In this document: positions 1 through 7,005 of the stretch, piece after piece
Numbering within the stretch: position 1 is the first letter of the stretch
Layout: each line of letters starts with the position of its first letter
From: an uncultured Coriobacteriia bacterium
Lineage (GTDB): Bacteria > Actinomycetota > Coriobacteriia > Coriobacteriales > QAMH01
Assembly (NCBI GenBank): GCA_902478425.1
Contig: CABSKV010000050.1
Location: forward strand, 1-10,705
Direction of reading: 5' to 3'
DNA: 10,705 nt
Translations under genes and position numbers: made by a program
Notes under the pieces: generated by a model
The model's input: only the letters and a program-made list of their open reading frames with translations
Database searches by the model: none
What the model was told of the DNA's origin: nothing

Positions 1-796
1 TGACGGGGATGAGCATGTCAACGAGACGCGAGCGCGGATTGTCGAGCTTCTCCTCGCTGCCAAGCGAGCCGAGCATACCATCGCGGTAGGCCTCGATTTC
101 GGCACGGGCCATGGGGCCGTAATCGAAGCCCATGACGACGATGACGATGATGAAGACGATGGTGAGCAGCGAGTAGAAATTATAGGGAATCGCCTGGATG
201 AAGAGCTGAATGCCCGTGATACCGGAATTCAAATCGTTAGCCGTGGCCGAGACAGCTGCAGCCCACGAAGATATGGGAGCGATCATGCAGATGGGCGCCG
301 CCGTCGCGTCGATGATGTAGGACAGCTTGGCACGCGAGATCTTCTGCTCGTCGGTCACGGGGCGCATGACCGCGCCCACCGTGAGACAGTTGAAGTAGTC
401 ATCGATGAAGATGAGCACGCCGAGGGCAAAGGTCGCGAGCTGCGCGCCCACACGCGTCTTGATGTGACGGGCGGCCCAGGCGCCGAAGGCAGCCGAAGCG
501 CCCGACTTGTTGATGAGCGCGACCATGATGCCGAGCATCACGAGAAATATGAAGATGCCGGCATTGGCCGAGTCGCTAATGGCGTTGATAAATCCAACGG
601 CCATCGCGTCATCGCCCTCGCCTATCTCACCGGAGATGATGAAGTTAATGGTGTTGACCGGGTCGAAGCCCGCAAGCAACAGCGCACCTACGACGATGCC
701 GACGAAAAGCGACGTATAGGTTTCCTTGGTGATGAGCGCCAAGACGATGGCGACGATGGGCGGCACGAGCGCCCAGAAGGTTCCGATAAACTCCAT
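1..796 (-). CDS. NhaC-family Na+/H+ antiporter, partial (3' end beyond window)
   Basis: The reverse strand is open from an ATG at 796 to the left edge, giving the first ~265 residues. The product is a polytopic inner-membrane protein beginning MEFIGTFWALVPPIVAIVLA, with several hydrophobic helices. The central segment IDDYFNCLTVGAVMRP, then VTDEQKISRAKLSYIIDAT and AAPICMIAPISSW, is the signature region of the NhaC family (Pfam Na_H_antiporter), which exchanges external protons for internal cations or couples similar ion/solute exchange. The start is supported by GGGGAG (complement of 800-805), four bases upstream of the ATG. The exact substrate cannot be read from sequence: members are annotated as Na+/H+ or malate/lactate-type exchangers. 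The gene is divergent from the YjgR-like gene. The C-terminal part, probably another ~200 residues, is missing because the window ends. Confidence 0.9.
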   Translation of the reverse strand, partial: MEFIGTFWALVPPIVAIVLALITKETYTSLFVGIVVGALLLAGFDPVNTINFIISGEIGEGDDAMAVGFINAISDSANAGIFIFLVMLGIMVALINKSGASAAFGAWAARHIKTRVGAQLATFALGVLIFIDDYFNCLTVGAVMRPVTDEQKISRAKLSYIIDATAAPICMIAPISSWAAAVSATANDLNSGITGIQLFIQAIPYNFYSLLTIVFIIVIVVMGFDYGPMARAEIEAYRDGMLGSLGSEEKLDNPRSRLVDMLIPV

Positions 797-833
797 GTTC
801 TCCCCAATACATGTCTATGTGACAATCGCGCAT

Positions 834-839
834 ATTATA
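834..839 (-). promoter_or_regulatory. Putative -10 box (TATAAT) for the NhaC-family gene
   Basis: Reading leftward, a perfect TATAAT lies 37 bases upstream of the antiporter ATG. There is no good -35 hexamer at 17 bp (TCCACC only). A TTGAccCTCAA-type dyad lies just upstream at 864-874 (+ strand), and could be a regulator site or chance. The -10 match and its distance support a promoter; the weak -35 suggests activator dependence or low strength. Confidence 0.5.
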
Positions 840-900
840 GGCATCTTTGCAGCCCTGGTGGAGGTTGACCCTCAAGGTGGCAGGTGGGAAGAAGGAGACG

Positions 901-945
901 GGGCCTTGTGCGGTGTGTAAAAGGGTCAGGCCCCATTACACACCA
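901..945. repeat. Two interleaved inverted repeats in the divergent intergenic region
   Basis: GGGGCCT at 901-907 is the exact complement of AGGCCCC at 929-935. GGTGTGTAA at 913-921 is the exact complement of TTACACACC at 937-945. The arms interleave, so the two stems cannot easily form together: only one base separates the two 3' arms. The element lies 68 bases upstream of the YjgR-like start. It could be a REP-like palindromic element, an alternative-structure leader, or a terminator-like remnant. No function is assigned. Confidence 0.55.
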
Positions 946-1012
946 GCCATAGCCCGAGATGGTAGAATGAGCTCGTATTATTCTTGGCTCCGAATCGTTC
1001 TGAGGAGATGCC

Positions 1013-2530
1013 ATGTTCGAACAAGACCACATCTGGGTTGGGCAGGGCGAAGTCCCCTGTAACCTCCTTCTCAACCAGGCAAACCGTCACGGGCTCATCG
1101 CCGGCGCGTCCGGCACGGGCAAGACCGTCACCCTCAAGGTGCTCGCCGAGGGCTTCTCGAAGGCCGGCGTGCCCGTCTTCATGGCCGACGTGAAGGGCGA
1201 CGTGACCGGCATCGCGCAGGCAGGTGACGATACCGAGAACATCGCCGAGCGCGTCGAGAAGTTCGGCATCGAGGGTTGGTCGCTCGAGGGTTGTCCCACG
1301 CGCCTATGGGACATGCTCGGCGACCAGGGCATTCCCGTGCGCATCACGATATCCGACATGGGCCCCATCATGCTCTCTCGCCTGCTCGAGCTCACCGAGG
1401 TGCAGGAAGGCGTACTCAACATCGTCTTTCGCGTCGCCGATGACCAGCAGATGCTGCTCATCGACCTCAAGGACCTTCGCGCGATGCTCAACTACGTCTC
1501 GGAGCACTCCAAGGAAATCGAGACCACTTACGGCAAGGTCTCGTCGCAATCGGTCGGCGCAATCCTGCGCGAGCTCATCGCCATCGAGGACCAAGGCGGC
1601 GACATCTTCTTCGGCGAGCCCAACCTCGACCTCAACGACTGGTTCGCCGTCGACGACAAGGGCCAGGGCTACGTCAACGTGCTCAACGCCGCGCGCCTCA
1701 TCAACAGCCCGCAGATCTACGCGATGTTCCTGCTGTGGATGCTTAGCGAGCTGTTCGAGACGCTGCCCGAGGTGGGCGATGCCGACAAGCCCAAGTTCGT
1801 CTTCTTCTTCGACGAGGCGCACCTGCTGTTCAACGGCATGCCGAAGGAGCTGCTCGGCAAGATCGTGCAGGTCGTGAAGCTCATCCGCTCGAAGGGCGTG
1901 GGCGTGTACTTCATCACGCAATCGCCGTCCGACATCCCCGACGAGGTTCTCGCGCAGCTCTCGAACCGCATCCAGCACGGGCTGCGCGCCTACACGCCGG
2001 CCGAGCAGAAGGCCGTGAAGGCTGCGGCGCAATCATTCCGCGAGAACCCCGCGTTCGACGCGAAGGAGAAGATCCTCGAGCTCGGCACGGGCGAGGCGCT
2101 CGTCTCGTTCCTCGATGAGGACGGCAAGCCATGCATCGTCGAGTACGCGAAGATCCTGCCGCCGCAGTGCCGCATGGCCGCCGCCGATGCCGATGTTGTC
2201 GAGCAGGTGCTCGCCGCGCAGGCCCCGCTCATGAGCAAGTACGGCGAGGCGATCGACCGCGAGTCGGCCTTCGAGCTCATCAGCAAGCAGGCCGAAGCAC
2301 TCGATGATGAGGCAAAACAGGCTGCCGAGCAGGCACAAGCCGATATCGAAGCGGCCGAGGCCGAGAAGCAGAAGGCCAAGGAAGCCGAGAAGGCCGCCGC
2401 TGCCGAGGAGAAGCGCGCGCAGAAAGCGCAGCAGGAGGCGGTAAAGCAGGTGGGAAGCGTGCTCGGACAGATTGGCCGCGAGGCGTCCCGTCAGATCATC
2501 CGCGGCATCTTCGGTGCGCTCAAGCGGTGA
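1013..2530 (+). CDS. yjgR: HerA-like DNA-translocase ATPase, YjgR/DUF853 family
   Basis: This is a 505-residue cytoplasmic P-loop ATPase, the normal length for the YjgR/DUF853 family (helicase HerA-like). Visible landmarks are NRHGLIAGASGTGKT with Walker A at residues 31-38, VFMADVKGDVTG (~residues 54-65), Walker B in FVFFFDEAH with D267/E268, and FITQSPSDIP (~residues 302-311), the sensor region. These stretches match E. coli YjgR closely. Residues ~422-475 are Ala/Glu/Lys-rich and probably coiled coil, before a family-typical basic C-terminus (REASRQIIRGIFGALKR). The start is supported by GAGGAG at 1002-1007, five bases before the ATG. Its stop overlaps the start of the downstream nuclease lipoprotein gene, so the two are likely co-transcribed. 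The family is widespread but its cellular role is poorly known. Helicase/translocase activity is inferred from the HerA/FtsK fold. Confidence 0.93.
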   Translation: MFEQDHIWVGQGEVPCNLLLNQANRHGLIAGASGTGKTVTLKVLAEGFSKAGVPVFMADVKGDVTGIAQAGDDTENIAERVEKFGIEGWSLEGCPTRLWDMLGDQGIPVRITISDMGPIMLSRLLELTEVQEGVLNIVFRVADDQQMLLIDLKDLRAMLNYVSEHSKEIETTYGKVSSQSVGAILRELIAIEDQGGDIFFGEPNLDLNDWFAVDDKGQGYVNVLNAARLINSPQIYAMFLLWMLSELFETLPEVGDADKPKFVFFFDEAHLLFNGMPKELLGKIVQVVKLIRSKGVGVYFITQSPSDIPDEVLAQLSNRIQHGLRAYTPAEQKAVKAAAQSFRENPAFDAKEKILELGTGEALVSFLDEDGKPCIVEYAKILPPQCRMAAADADVVEQVLAAQAPLMSKYGEAIDRESAFELISKQAEALDDEAKQAAEQAQADIEAAEAEKQKAKEAEKAAAAEEKRAQKAQQEAVKQVGSVLGQIGREASRQIIRGIFGALKR

Positions 2531-3414
2531 TCACGCCCCGTCATCATAGAAATGAGACAGCGAGACTGACGCCTTGTCTCATTTTGCTGGTCACGGGCAT
2601 CCTGCTGGCGCTGCTGACGGGATGCTCGGCGGGTCTAGCGTCACTGCCGACGGCAAGCCTTCCCACCGGTGTCGAATACACCGACCTGGGCGAGCCGGAC
2701 TTCAGCGACGTCACGGACACGGGCACGTCGTTCGAGCAGTACAGCCCGCTCGACTTGCTGGGACGTTGCGGGCCGGCGACCGCGTGCATTGGCATCGACC
2801 TCATGCCGACCGAGGAGCGCGAGCGCATCGACAGCATCAAGCCGAGCGGCTGGCATCGCGTCGAGTACGACTTCATCGACGGCGGGTTGCTCTACAACCG
2901 CTGCCACCTCATCGCGTATAGCCTCACCGCGGAAAACGCCAACGAGAAGAACCTCATCACCGGCACGCGGCAGATGAACACGGCGATGATCGCGTTCGAG
3001 ACGCTCGTGCACGATTACGTGACCAAGACCCACAACCACGTGCTATACCGGGTCACGCCCACGTTCGAGGGAGCCGAGCTCGTCGCGCGCGGCGTGCAAA
3101 TCGAGGCGCTTTCGGTCGAGGATGACGGTGCCGCCATCAGCTTCAACGTCTTCATCCCCAACGAGCAGGCGGGCGTCGGCATCGATTACCTGACGGGGTA
3201 TAGCTGGGTGCTCGAGGGCGGGCAAGCTAGCAGCGTAGCAGTACAAGAGAGCGCGGAGACTGGTTACGTGCTCAACACGAGCAGCATGCGCTTTCACCTG
3301 CCGAGCTGCGATTCCATCCCCACCATCAAGGCGAAGAACAAGGCCACGAGCGACAAGTCGCGCGATGAGCTCATCGCCGAGGGCTACAGGCCCTGCGGCA
3401 GCTGCAATCCCTGA
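2527..3414 (+). CDS. Secreted lipoprotein DNA/RNA non-specific endonuclease (EndA/Sda1-like)
   Basis: The product has 295 residues. The N-terminus has basic residues, a hydrophobic helix (~17-31) and a lipobox LLTGC with Cys33, so it is probably exported and lipid-anchored. The nuclease core matches the DRGH/ββα-metal NUC family: GWHRVEYDF, then LYNRCHLIAYSL with candidate catalytic His127 (NRCH instead of DRGH or NRGH), then NEKNLITGTRQMN with Asn151, 24 residues later, as candidate metal ligand, and Glu158. Residues ~246-295 form a separate C-terminal piece with FHLPSC and RPCGSC, resembling an Ada-type Cys metal site. The start is a GTG overlapping the upstream stop (GTGA), with no clear Shine-Dalgarno, which suggests translational coupling. 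The likely role is degradation of extracellular nucleic acid for nutrition or competition. The DNA-versus-RNA preference and the metal at the C-terminal site are unknown. Confidence 0.87.
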   Translation: MITPRHHRNETARLTPCLILLVTGILLALLTGCSAGLASLPTASLPTGVEYTDLGEPDFSDVTDTGTSFEQYSPLDLLGRCGPATACIGIDLMPTEERERIDSIKPSGWHRVEYDFIDGGLLYNRCHLIAYSLTAENANEKNLITGTRQMNTAMIAFETLVHDYVTKTHNHVLYRVTPTFEGAELVARGVQIEALSVEDDGAAISFNVFIPNEQAGVGIDYLTGYSWVLEGGQASSVAVQESAETGYVLNTSSMRFHLPSCDSIPTIKAKNKATSDKSRDELIAEGYRPCGSCNP

Positions 3415-3422
3415 CACGCAAA

Positions 3423-3457
3423 ACCAGACAAAAGCGCCCCGGCGACATTTGTCTGGT
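3423..3457. repeat. REP-like hairpin after the nuclease gene
   Basis: ACCAGACAAA at 3423-3432 pairs perfectly with TTTGTCTGGT at 3448-3457 around a GC-rich 15-base loop. It begins 8 bases past the nuclease stop codon. No T-tract follows on the + strand, so it is not a canonical intrinsic terminator, although it may protect or end the mRNA. Its reverse strand carries GGGACCAG, which recurs at 9998-10005, so it may belong to a dispersed palindromic repeat family. Confidence 0.6.
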
Positions 3458-3469
3458 CCCTGGCATACG

Positions 3470-3504
3470 AAAAGCGAGACGGCCGCTCGAGGCGACCGTC
3501 CCGC
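3470..3504 (-). terminator. Intrinsic terminator for the leftward membrane-protein gene
   Basis: Read on the reverse strand, an imperfect stem of about 14 bp (GCGGGACGG paired with CCGTCTCGC, around a GCC-TCGA-GC inner part) is followed directly by TTTT. It lies 36 bases past the stop of the gene at 3540-4043. Together with the preceding hairpin it separates two convergent transcription units. Confidence 0.7.
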
Positions 3505-3539
3505 TCGTCATTGCTGCTAAACTGCCGTGCCCTATGCCG

Positions 3540-4043
3540 CTATACAGACTGCGAGGAGAGAATCCTGGAGAGCTCCTGGGCGTTGTTGAAGGGAAGCGCG
3601 TCGCGCGGACCGCTCACCTGCACCACATCGCCTTCCCACACCCTGCCTTCGTCGGAGAACTTGGAGGAATGGACGATGTAGCTGAAACGCAAGCGCTTCT
3701 GACTCGCGTCGGGACTTACGTTGGGATCGTAGTTCAGGTTGTCCAGCAGCTCGCGCATGCCGTCGATATAAGCCTGCGGATCGTTGGATTCGAGACGCAC
3801 CACACCGACCTCGGGGTTGTAGAGCACGCCATCGGAAATGAATATGGTGCGGATGCGCTCGCGGCGCCTTTTCTCGGCAATGTGAATGGCGACGCACAAG
3901 CCAATTGTTATGATCCACCAGAGAATGGTAATGACCAGGTCGCGCATGTCTATGAGGTGGAAACCAAGGTAGTTCCATAGCCACAGGAAGGTGATCGAGG
4001 CTACCATCAGAATCGCGATAATGATTACGTTGCTTTTCCGCAT
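3540..4043 (-). CDS. Small membrane protein of unknown function, two TM helices
   Basis: I do not recognise this 167-residue protein. It starts with a short basic N-terminus (MRKSN) and has two strongly hydrophobic segments, at ~6-28 and ~36-56. A positively charged stretch follows (EKRRRERIRT, ~57-66), which places the C-terminal ~100 residues in the cytoplasm by the positive-inside rule. That soluble part has alternating hydrophobic residues suggesting a small alpha/beta domain, with no catalytic motif seen. The start is supported by AAGGTGA just upstream of the ATG. The gene is monocistronic, with its own promoter region (~4088-4120) and terminator (3470-3504). It is convergent with the nuclease lipoprotein gene and has no obvious functional link to its neighbours. 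Confidence 0.8.
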   Translation of the reverse strand: MRKSNVIIIAILMVASITFLWLWNYLGFHLIDMRDLVITILWWIITIGLCVAIHIAEKRRRERIRTIFISDGVLYNPEVGVVRLESNDPQAYIDGMRELLDNLNYDPNVSPDASQKRLRFSYIVHSSKFSDEGRVWEGDVVQVSGPRDALPFNNAQELSRILSSQSV

Positions 4044-4087
4044 CGCTTCACCTTCTTTCCGTATCGCGTTCTCATCCGCACGGAATC

Positions 4088-4120
4088 ATATAACATCCAA
4101 ACGAATAATTACCCTGTCAA
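4088..4120 (-). promoter_or_regulatory. Putative promoter of the two-TM membrane protein gene
   Basis: On the reverse strand a perfect TTGACA (complement of 4115-4120) is followed by an AT-rich stretch ending in TTATATG. With a 17-bp spacer the -10 would be GATGTT (3/6); TATATG is a better hexamer but lies ~23 bp away. The region 4081-4130 is clearly the most AT-rich DNA nearby and sits 45-80 bases upstream of the start codon. The exact -10 is uncertain. Confidence 0.4.
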
Positions 4121-4160
4121 ACTGCCAAACGTAACAACGTGCAGTGGAACAGGACGCGTA

Positions 4161-4195
4161 AAAACGAGGAGGGTGGTTCGTGAACCACCCTCCTC
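4161..4195 (-). terminator. Strong intrinsic terminator of the surface-protein gene
   Basis: A perfect inverted repeat (GAGGAGGGTGGTTC at 4166-4179 and its complement at 4182-4195) forms a 13-14 bp stem with a minimal loop. On the reverse strand it is followed by GTTTTT (complement of 4161-4165 and flank). It begins 26 bases after the stop codon of the leftward surface-protein gene. This is a textbook rho-independent terminator. Confidence 0.92.
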
Positions 4196-4221
4196 TTGTT
4201 GTCTACCTACGAATATCTAGA

Positions 4222-6702
4222 TTACATCGCCTGGAAGGCGCCGTTGCTCACGCGGGATTCCACCGCCTGCTCCTCGCGCTTCCTTCCCATGATGTGATCC
4301 TCGAAGTCGTCCATGTCGCGAGTGCTGTGGCGACGAGCGTACAACACGCCCAGCCCGTAGACGATGGTGACGAGCGCGCCGAAGAGCATCAGCCAGTGCG
4401 TCCAGCAGTGAATCTCCTCGAAGGCGGCCAGCGCGTTGGTATCATCGTCGATGGTGGTGATGTCGGCCAGCGGGTTTTCGGCATCGCCGATGGCCTCGAC
4501 AGCCGCGACGGCGGCTGCGGCGGCTACGGGAGCGGCGGCGTCAGCAGGGGTCGCAACTGCAGGAGTAACCGTGGGACCGGCGGGCGTGTCGGTCGTGACA
4601 GTGCCATCACCCGGAGTGGGCGGGGTCACGGGGTTGGTGGGATCGGTCGGATTCGTCGGGTCGGTCGGAACTACCGGCACGGTCGGATTGTCGGGTTGCA
4701 CGGTCGTCCACAGGGCCGTGAAGGTGATGTTACCGGCCTCGTCGACGGCGGGCTCGCTCCAGCCGGCAAAGTCATAGCCCTCGCGAGCGGGATCAACCGG
4801 GTTGCCGCCGGTGTAGCCATTCACCTTGTAGGCGGTGGTGGAGTCAATCACGGGGTCCGTGCCGTCCTCGTAGCCCTTGAGCCAGGTCACGGTAATCATC
4901 TTGGGGACGGGAGTGTACTCGGCGGTGTAGGTGATGTCACCGTCATCGGAAACGGACTTGGTCCAGGTGTAGAACTCGTAGGTGAAGTTTTCGTCTTCGG
5001 GTCGTGTCGGGTCATCTTGAGTATCTGCTGCAGGAACATTCTCTTCGCCGACAACCGTGGTCGTATGGAGTTCATCGCCGTTCCAATTAACCCACGTTAC
5101 GGTGTACTTGGGGATTGCCGTATAGGTTGCCTTGTAGGTTATATCGCCGGCATCGGTCTTGCTGTCAACAACCCATCCGGCAAACTCGTAGGTGTTGTCG
5201 TCGTCCTCGGCCTTTGTCGGAACAGTGCCGGCGTATTCGGGCTCGCTAGCGGTCAGGCCATCGTCGCTCAGCTTGAAATCCGCCTTGGCAAGCTCGGTAC
5301 CGTCTTCGTCTATCCAACGAGCGGTGAGAAGTCTCCACGTGGCGGTGATGGTAACGCTGTCCTTGTCATAGACGGGCAGTCCCCATCCAAGGAACTCGTA
5401 GCCAGCACGCGACGGGTTGGTGGGATTTGCCAGGACCTTCGCGTTATCCTCGGTATCGCCGGGCGTGTCACCCATCAGGACCTTGCCTTCTTGAAGCACC
5501 TGGGAAGTATAGCCATCGAGCCAGCAGACAGGGCAGCTGGGAAGCATGGGGATGGACCTCTCTTGCACATAACCACAATCAACGCAGCTACGCGACTCGA
5601 GACCTTCGGAATCGATCGTGGGCTCGGTCACGACTTTCCACTCGGTGAAATCGTGTGCGGCATATTCAACGCCGCCCTCTTCTTCGCCATTGCACCACTC
5701 GCACGCTTTCTTGTGCTGCGCATCGTCAGCAAAGATCCACTCGACCTTTTCAAAACTGTGTCCATGGGCAGGAATCTCGGTCTTCGAAATGATCGTGTTG
5801 CAAACCGGGCAGCTCTTCGTGTAGGCACCGGGTTTCGTGCAGGTGGCAGTGGCAACATCCTCGTACACCCAGTGACCATCGTTTTCCGCCCAGTCCTCAT
5901 GCTCGCAGTAGACCGTCAGGGTGCCAAACTCTTCATTAACAACTCGATAGTCGTTCTCGATAAAAGAAGACTTATAGGCGACCGTGTACTCCATATTGGC
6001 TGACGTTCCGACCTCCGTTTGGGATGAAGTGGTCGTCACTGTCACAGTCCCGGTGTCGTCAGAATCATGGTTCTTGAGCAGGCCCTCAACATGACCAGGC
6101 GCCGTGAGTGGGGTGCCATCATATTTCTTCTTGGCAGAATCGGTCACAACAGTGAGAGGGGCGGGGGAGATGTTGTATTCGAGGCTCGCGATTTCCTTGC
6201 CGTCAACAAAAACATGGCAATTGTATTTTCCGGCGTGGAACCATAGCTTGTCGTGCCCGTCTTCGGAAGACCATGTGTATGTATAGTCCTTCGATTCGAG
6301 TTGCTGGCCGTTTTTGGTAACGATAACTTCAGGTTCCTGCTGAAGAGCGTTATAGGTTGCGGAGCTTGACGAAAGCCTCGCCGCGAGTCCCGTAACAGAA
6401 TCCTTTTGGCCTTCGTTTTGCTCGTCCTTCTCGTTCTCGAGCGCGAGCGTGGTGATTTCGGCCTTGTTCTCCTGCTCCTCAACCTTGGCGCTATCTTCCT
6501 GGCCGGAAGACTTCTCCTTCTTCTCCTTCTCCGCCTCCTGCATCAACTCGGAGTCGGTGCTTGAACCGAGCGCGGCGCTCGCAATGGGAATGATGGTGAG
6601 AGTCGACACGGCAAACACGACGGCGATAAAGCCCGAGAGGCACTTGCCCCATACCGTATCCTTTGGTTCCCTGTACTTCCTCTGCTGCTTCATATGCTTC
6701 AC
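4222..6702 (-). CDS. Large MBG/InlB-repeat surface protein with C-terminal membrane anchor
   Basis: The product is an ~826-residue exported, cell-envelope-anchored protein, probably an adhesin. From the N-terminus: a long basic leader and signal helix (cleavage near ASA|A, ~43); a Glu/Lys/Gln-rich segment (~50-100); an MBG-like domain (~180-265, with APLTVVTDSAKKKYDGTPLT); a region with CxxC pairs (~266-395: CPVC, CEWC, CVDC, CPVC) of a type common in repeat-rich surface proteins; about four InlB B-repeat-like modules (~405-668, marked by YEFLGW, YEFAGW, YEFYTW and YDFAGW); a Pro/Thr linker with DPTNPTDPTNP (~668-740); and an anchor FEEIHCWTHW, TM ~768-788, RR and an acidic/basic tail ending GAFQAM. 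There is no LPXTG. The first codon is GTG at 6702 (GAGG upstream); an ATG three codons later (6693, preceded by GGTGA) is equally plausible. A strong terminator follows the gene. The anchor is duplicated at 8813-9089 and 10084-10360. Confidence 0.87.
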   Translation of the reverse strand: MKHMKQQRKYREPKDTVWGKCLSGFIAVVFAVSTLTIIPIASAALGSSTDSELMQEAEKEKKEKSSGQEDSAKVEEQENKAEITTLALENEKDEQNEGQKDSVTGLAARLSSSSATYNALQQEPEVIVTKNGQQLESKDYTYTWSSEDGHDKLWFHAGKYNCHVFVDGKEIASLEYNISPAPLTVVTDSAKKKYDGTPLTAPGHVEGLLKNHDSDDTGTVTVTTTSSQTEVGTSANMEYTVAYKSSFIENDYRVVNEEFGTLTVYCEHEDWAENDGHWVYEDVATATCTKPGAYTKSCPVCNTIISKTEIPAHGHSFEKVEWIFADDAQHKKACEWCNGEEEGGVEYAAHDFTEWKVVTEPTIDSEGLESRSCVDCGYVQERSIPMLPSCPVCWLDGYTSQVLQEGKVLMGDTPGDTEDNAKVLANPTNPSRAGYEFLGWGLPVYDKDSVTITATWRLLTARWIDEDGTELAKADFKLSDDGLTASEPEYAGTVPTKAEDDDNTYEFAGWVVDSKTDAGDITYKATYTAIPKYTVTWVNWNGDELHTTTVVGEENVPAADTQDDPTRPEDENFTYEFYTWTKSVSDDGDITYTAEYTPVPKMITVTWLKGYEDGTDPVIDSTTAYKVNGYTGGNPVDPAREGYDFAGWSEPAVDEAGNITFTALWTTVQPDNPTVPVVPTDPTNPTDPTNPVTPPTPGDGTVTTDTPAGPTVTPAVATPADAAAPVAAAAAVAAVEAIGDAENPLADITTIDDDTNALAAFEEIHCWTHWLMLFGALVTIVYGLGVLYARRHSTRDMDDFEDHIMGRKREEQAVESRVSNGAFQAM

Positions 6703-6762
6703 CGGCCTTCCCTCGGTTCCCTACTCCTGTTGTCGCGCCGACGGCATCGCGGGGCATGAGCC

Positions 6763-6779
6763 CACGCGTACGACGCGTG
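6763..6779. promoter_or_regulatory. Candidate operator: perfect 7-3-7 inverted repeat upstream of the surface-protein gene
   Basis: CACGCGT, spacer ACG, ACGCGTG. It lies 61-77 bases before the GTG start of the surface protein, within the likely 5' UTR or promoter. It is a typical size for a dimeric regulator site. As RNA the three-base loop would also allow a small hairpin. Whether any protein binds it is inference. Confidence 0.4.
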
Positions 6780-6946
6780 TGTAAACGGGATGGCCGTAGT
6801 ATATTGACGGGGCAATTTCCGCGCTGAGCTGGGATTTCTCCAGAAGACGTTGATATGGCTCCAGGGTTATGACAGGGTAAACAACCCTCATTCTGACCGG
6901 CGCGTTCCGGGAACCAGCTGGATGGTCAGTGGCGAGCACATTCGCT

Positions 6947-7005
6947 AAATGAACGTCATTTGACATTGTATTGATTGGGTACTGAAAGGAAAAAGGGCGT
7001 ACTAT
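6947..7005 (+). promoter_or_regulatory. Putative promoter and operator for the AlbA_2-type regulator gene
   Basis: A perfect 6-3-6 inverted repeat AAATGA-ACG-TCATTT (6947-6961) shares its last two bases with a consensus -35 TTGACA (6960-6965). The -10 is not clear: TACTGA at 6980 gives a short spacer, and TACTAT at 7000-7005 is better placed for a different -35 (TTGGGT at 6975). A dyad overlapping a -35 is what a repressor or autoregulator site would look like. The downstream gene encodes a winged-helix protein, so autoregulation is a reasonable guess. Confidence 0.4.

Noticed and set aside
901..945. An H-type pseudoknot formed by both stems at once
   Set aside because: Only one base (936) would have to cross a 7-bp stem, which is sterically unlikely; alternative stems are the better reading.
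1304..2032. A leftward open frame of 242 codons opposite the YjgR-like gene
   Set aside because: It is composed of Glu/Val/Asp/Leu/Arg biased codons mirroring the true frame; the + strand matches YjgR along its whole length.
4222..4480. A sortase (LPXTG-type) anchor on the surface proteins
   Set aside because: No LPXTG-like motif precedes the TM helix in any of the three copies; the tail is also longer than a sortase signal's.
4600..4690. A tandem repeat or CRISPR-like array
   Set aside because: The short GTCGG-rich periodicity encodes the DPTNPTDPTNP linker; there are no spacers or conserved repeat units.
4180..6003. A long rightward open frame (607 codons) opposite the surface-protein gene
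   Set aside because: It is a GC-rich antisense shadow: its Gly/Val/Arg-rich product has no domain, while the reverse strand has a signal peptide, known repeats, an anchor and a terminator.
6721..6963. A leftward short frame in the intergenic region
   Set aside because: It has no Shine-Dalgarno, no recognisable motif, and contains the 6763-6779 dyad; coding potential is not convincing.
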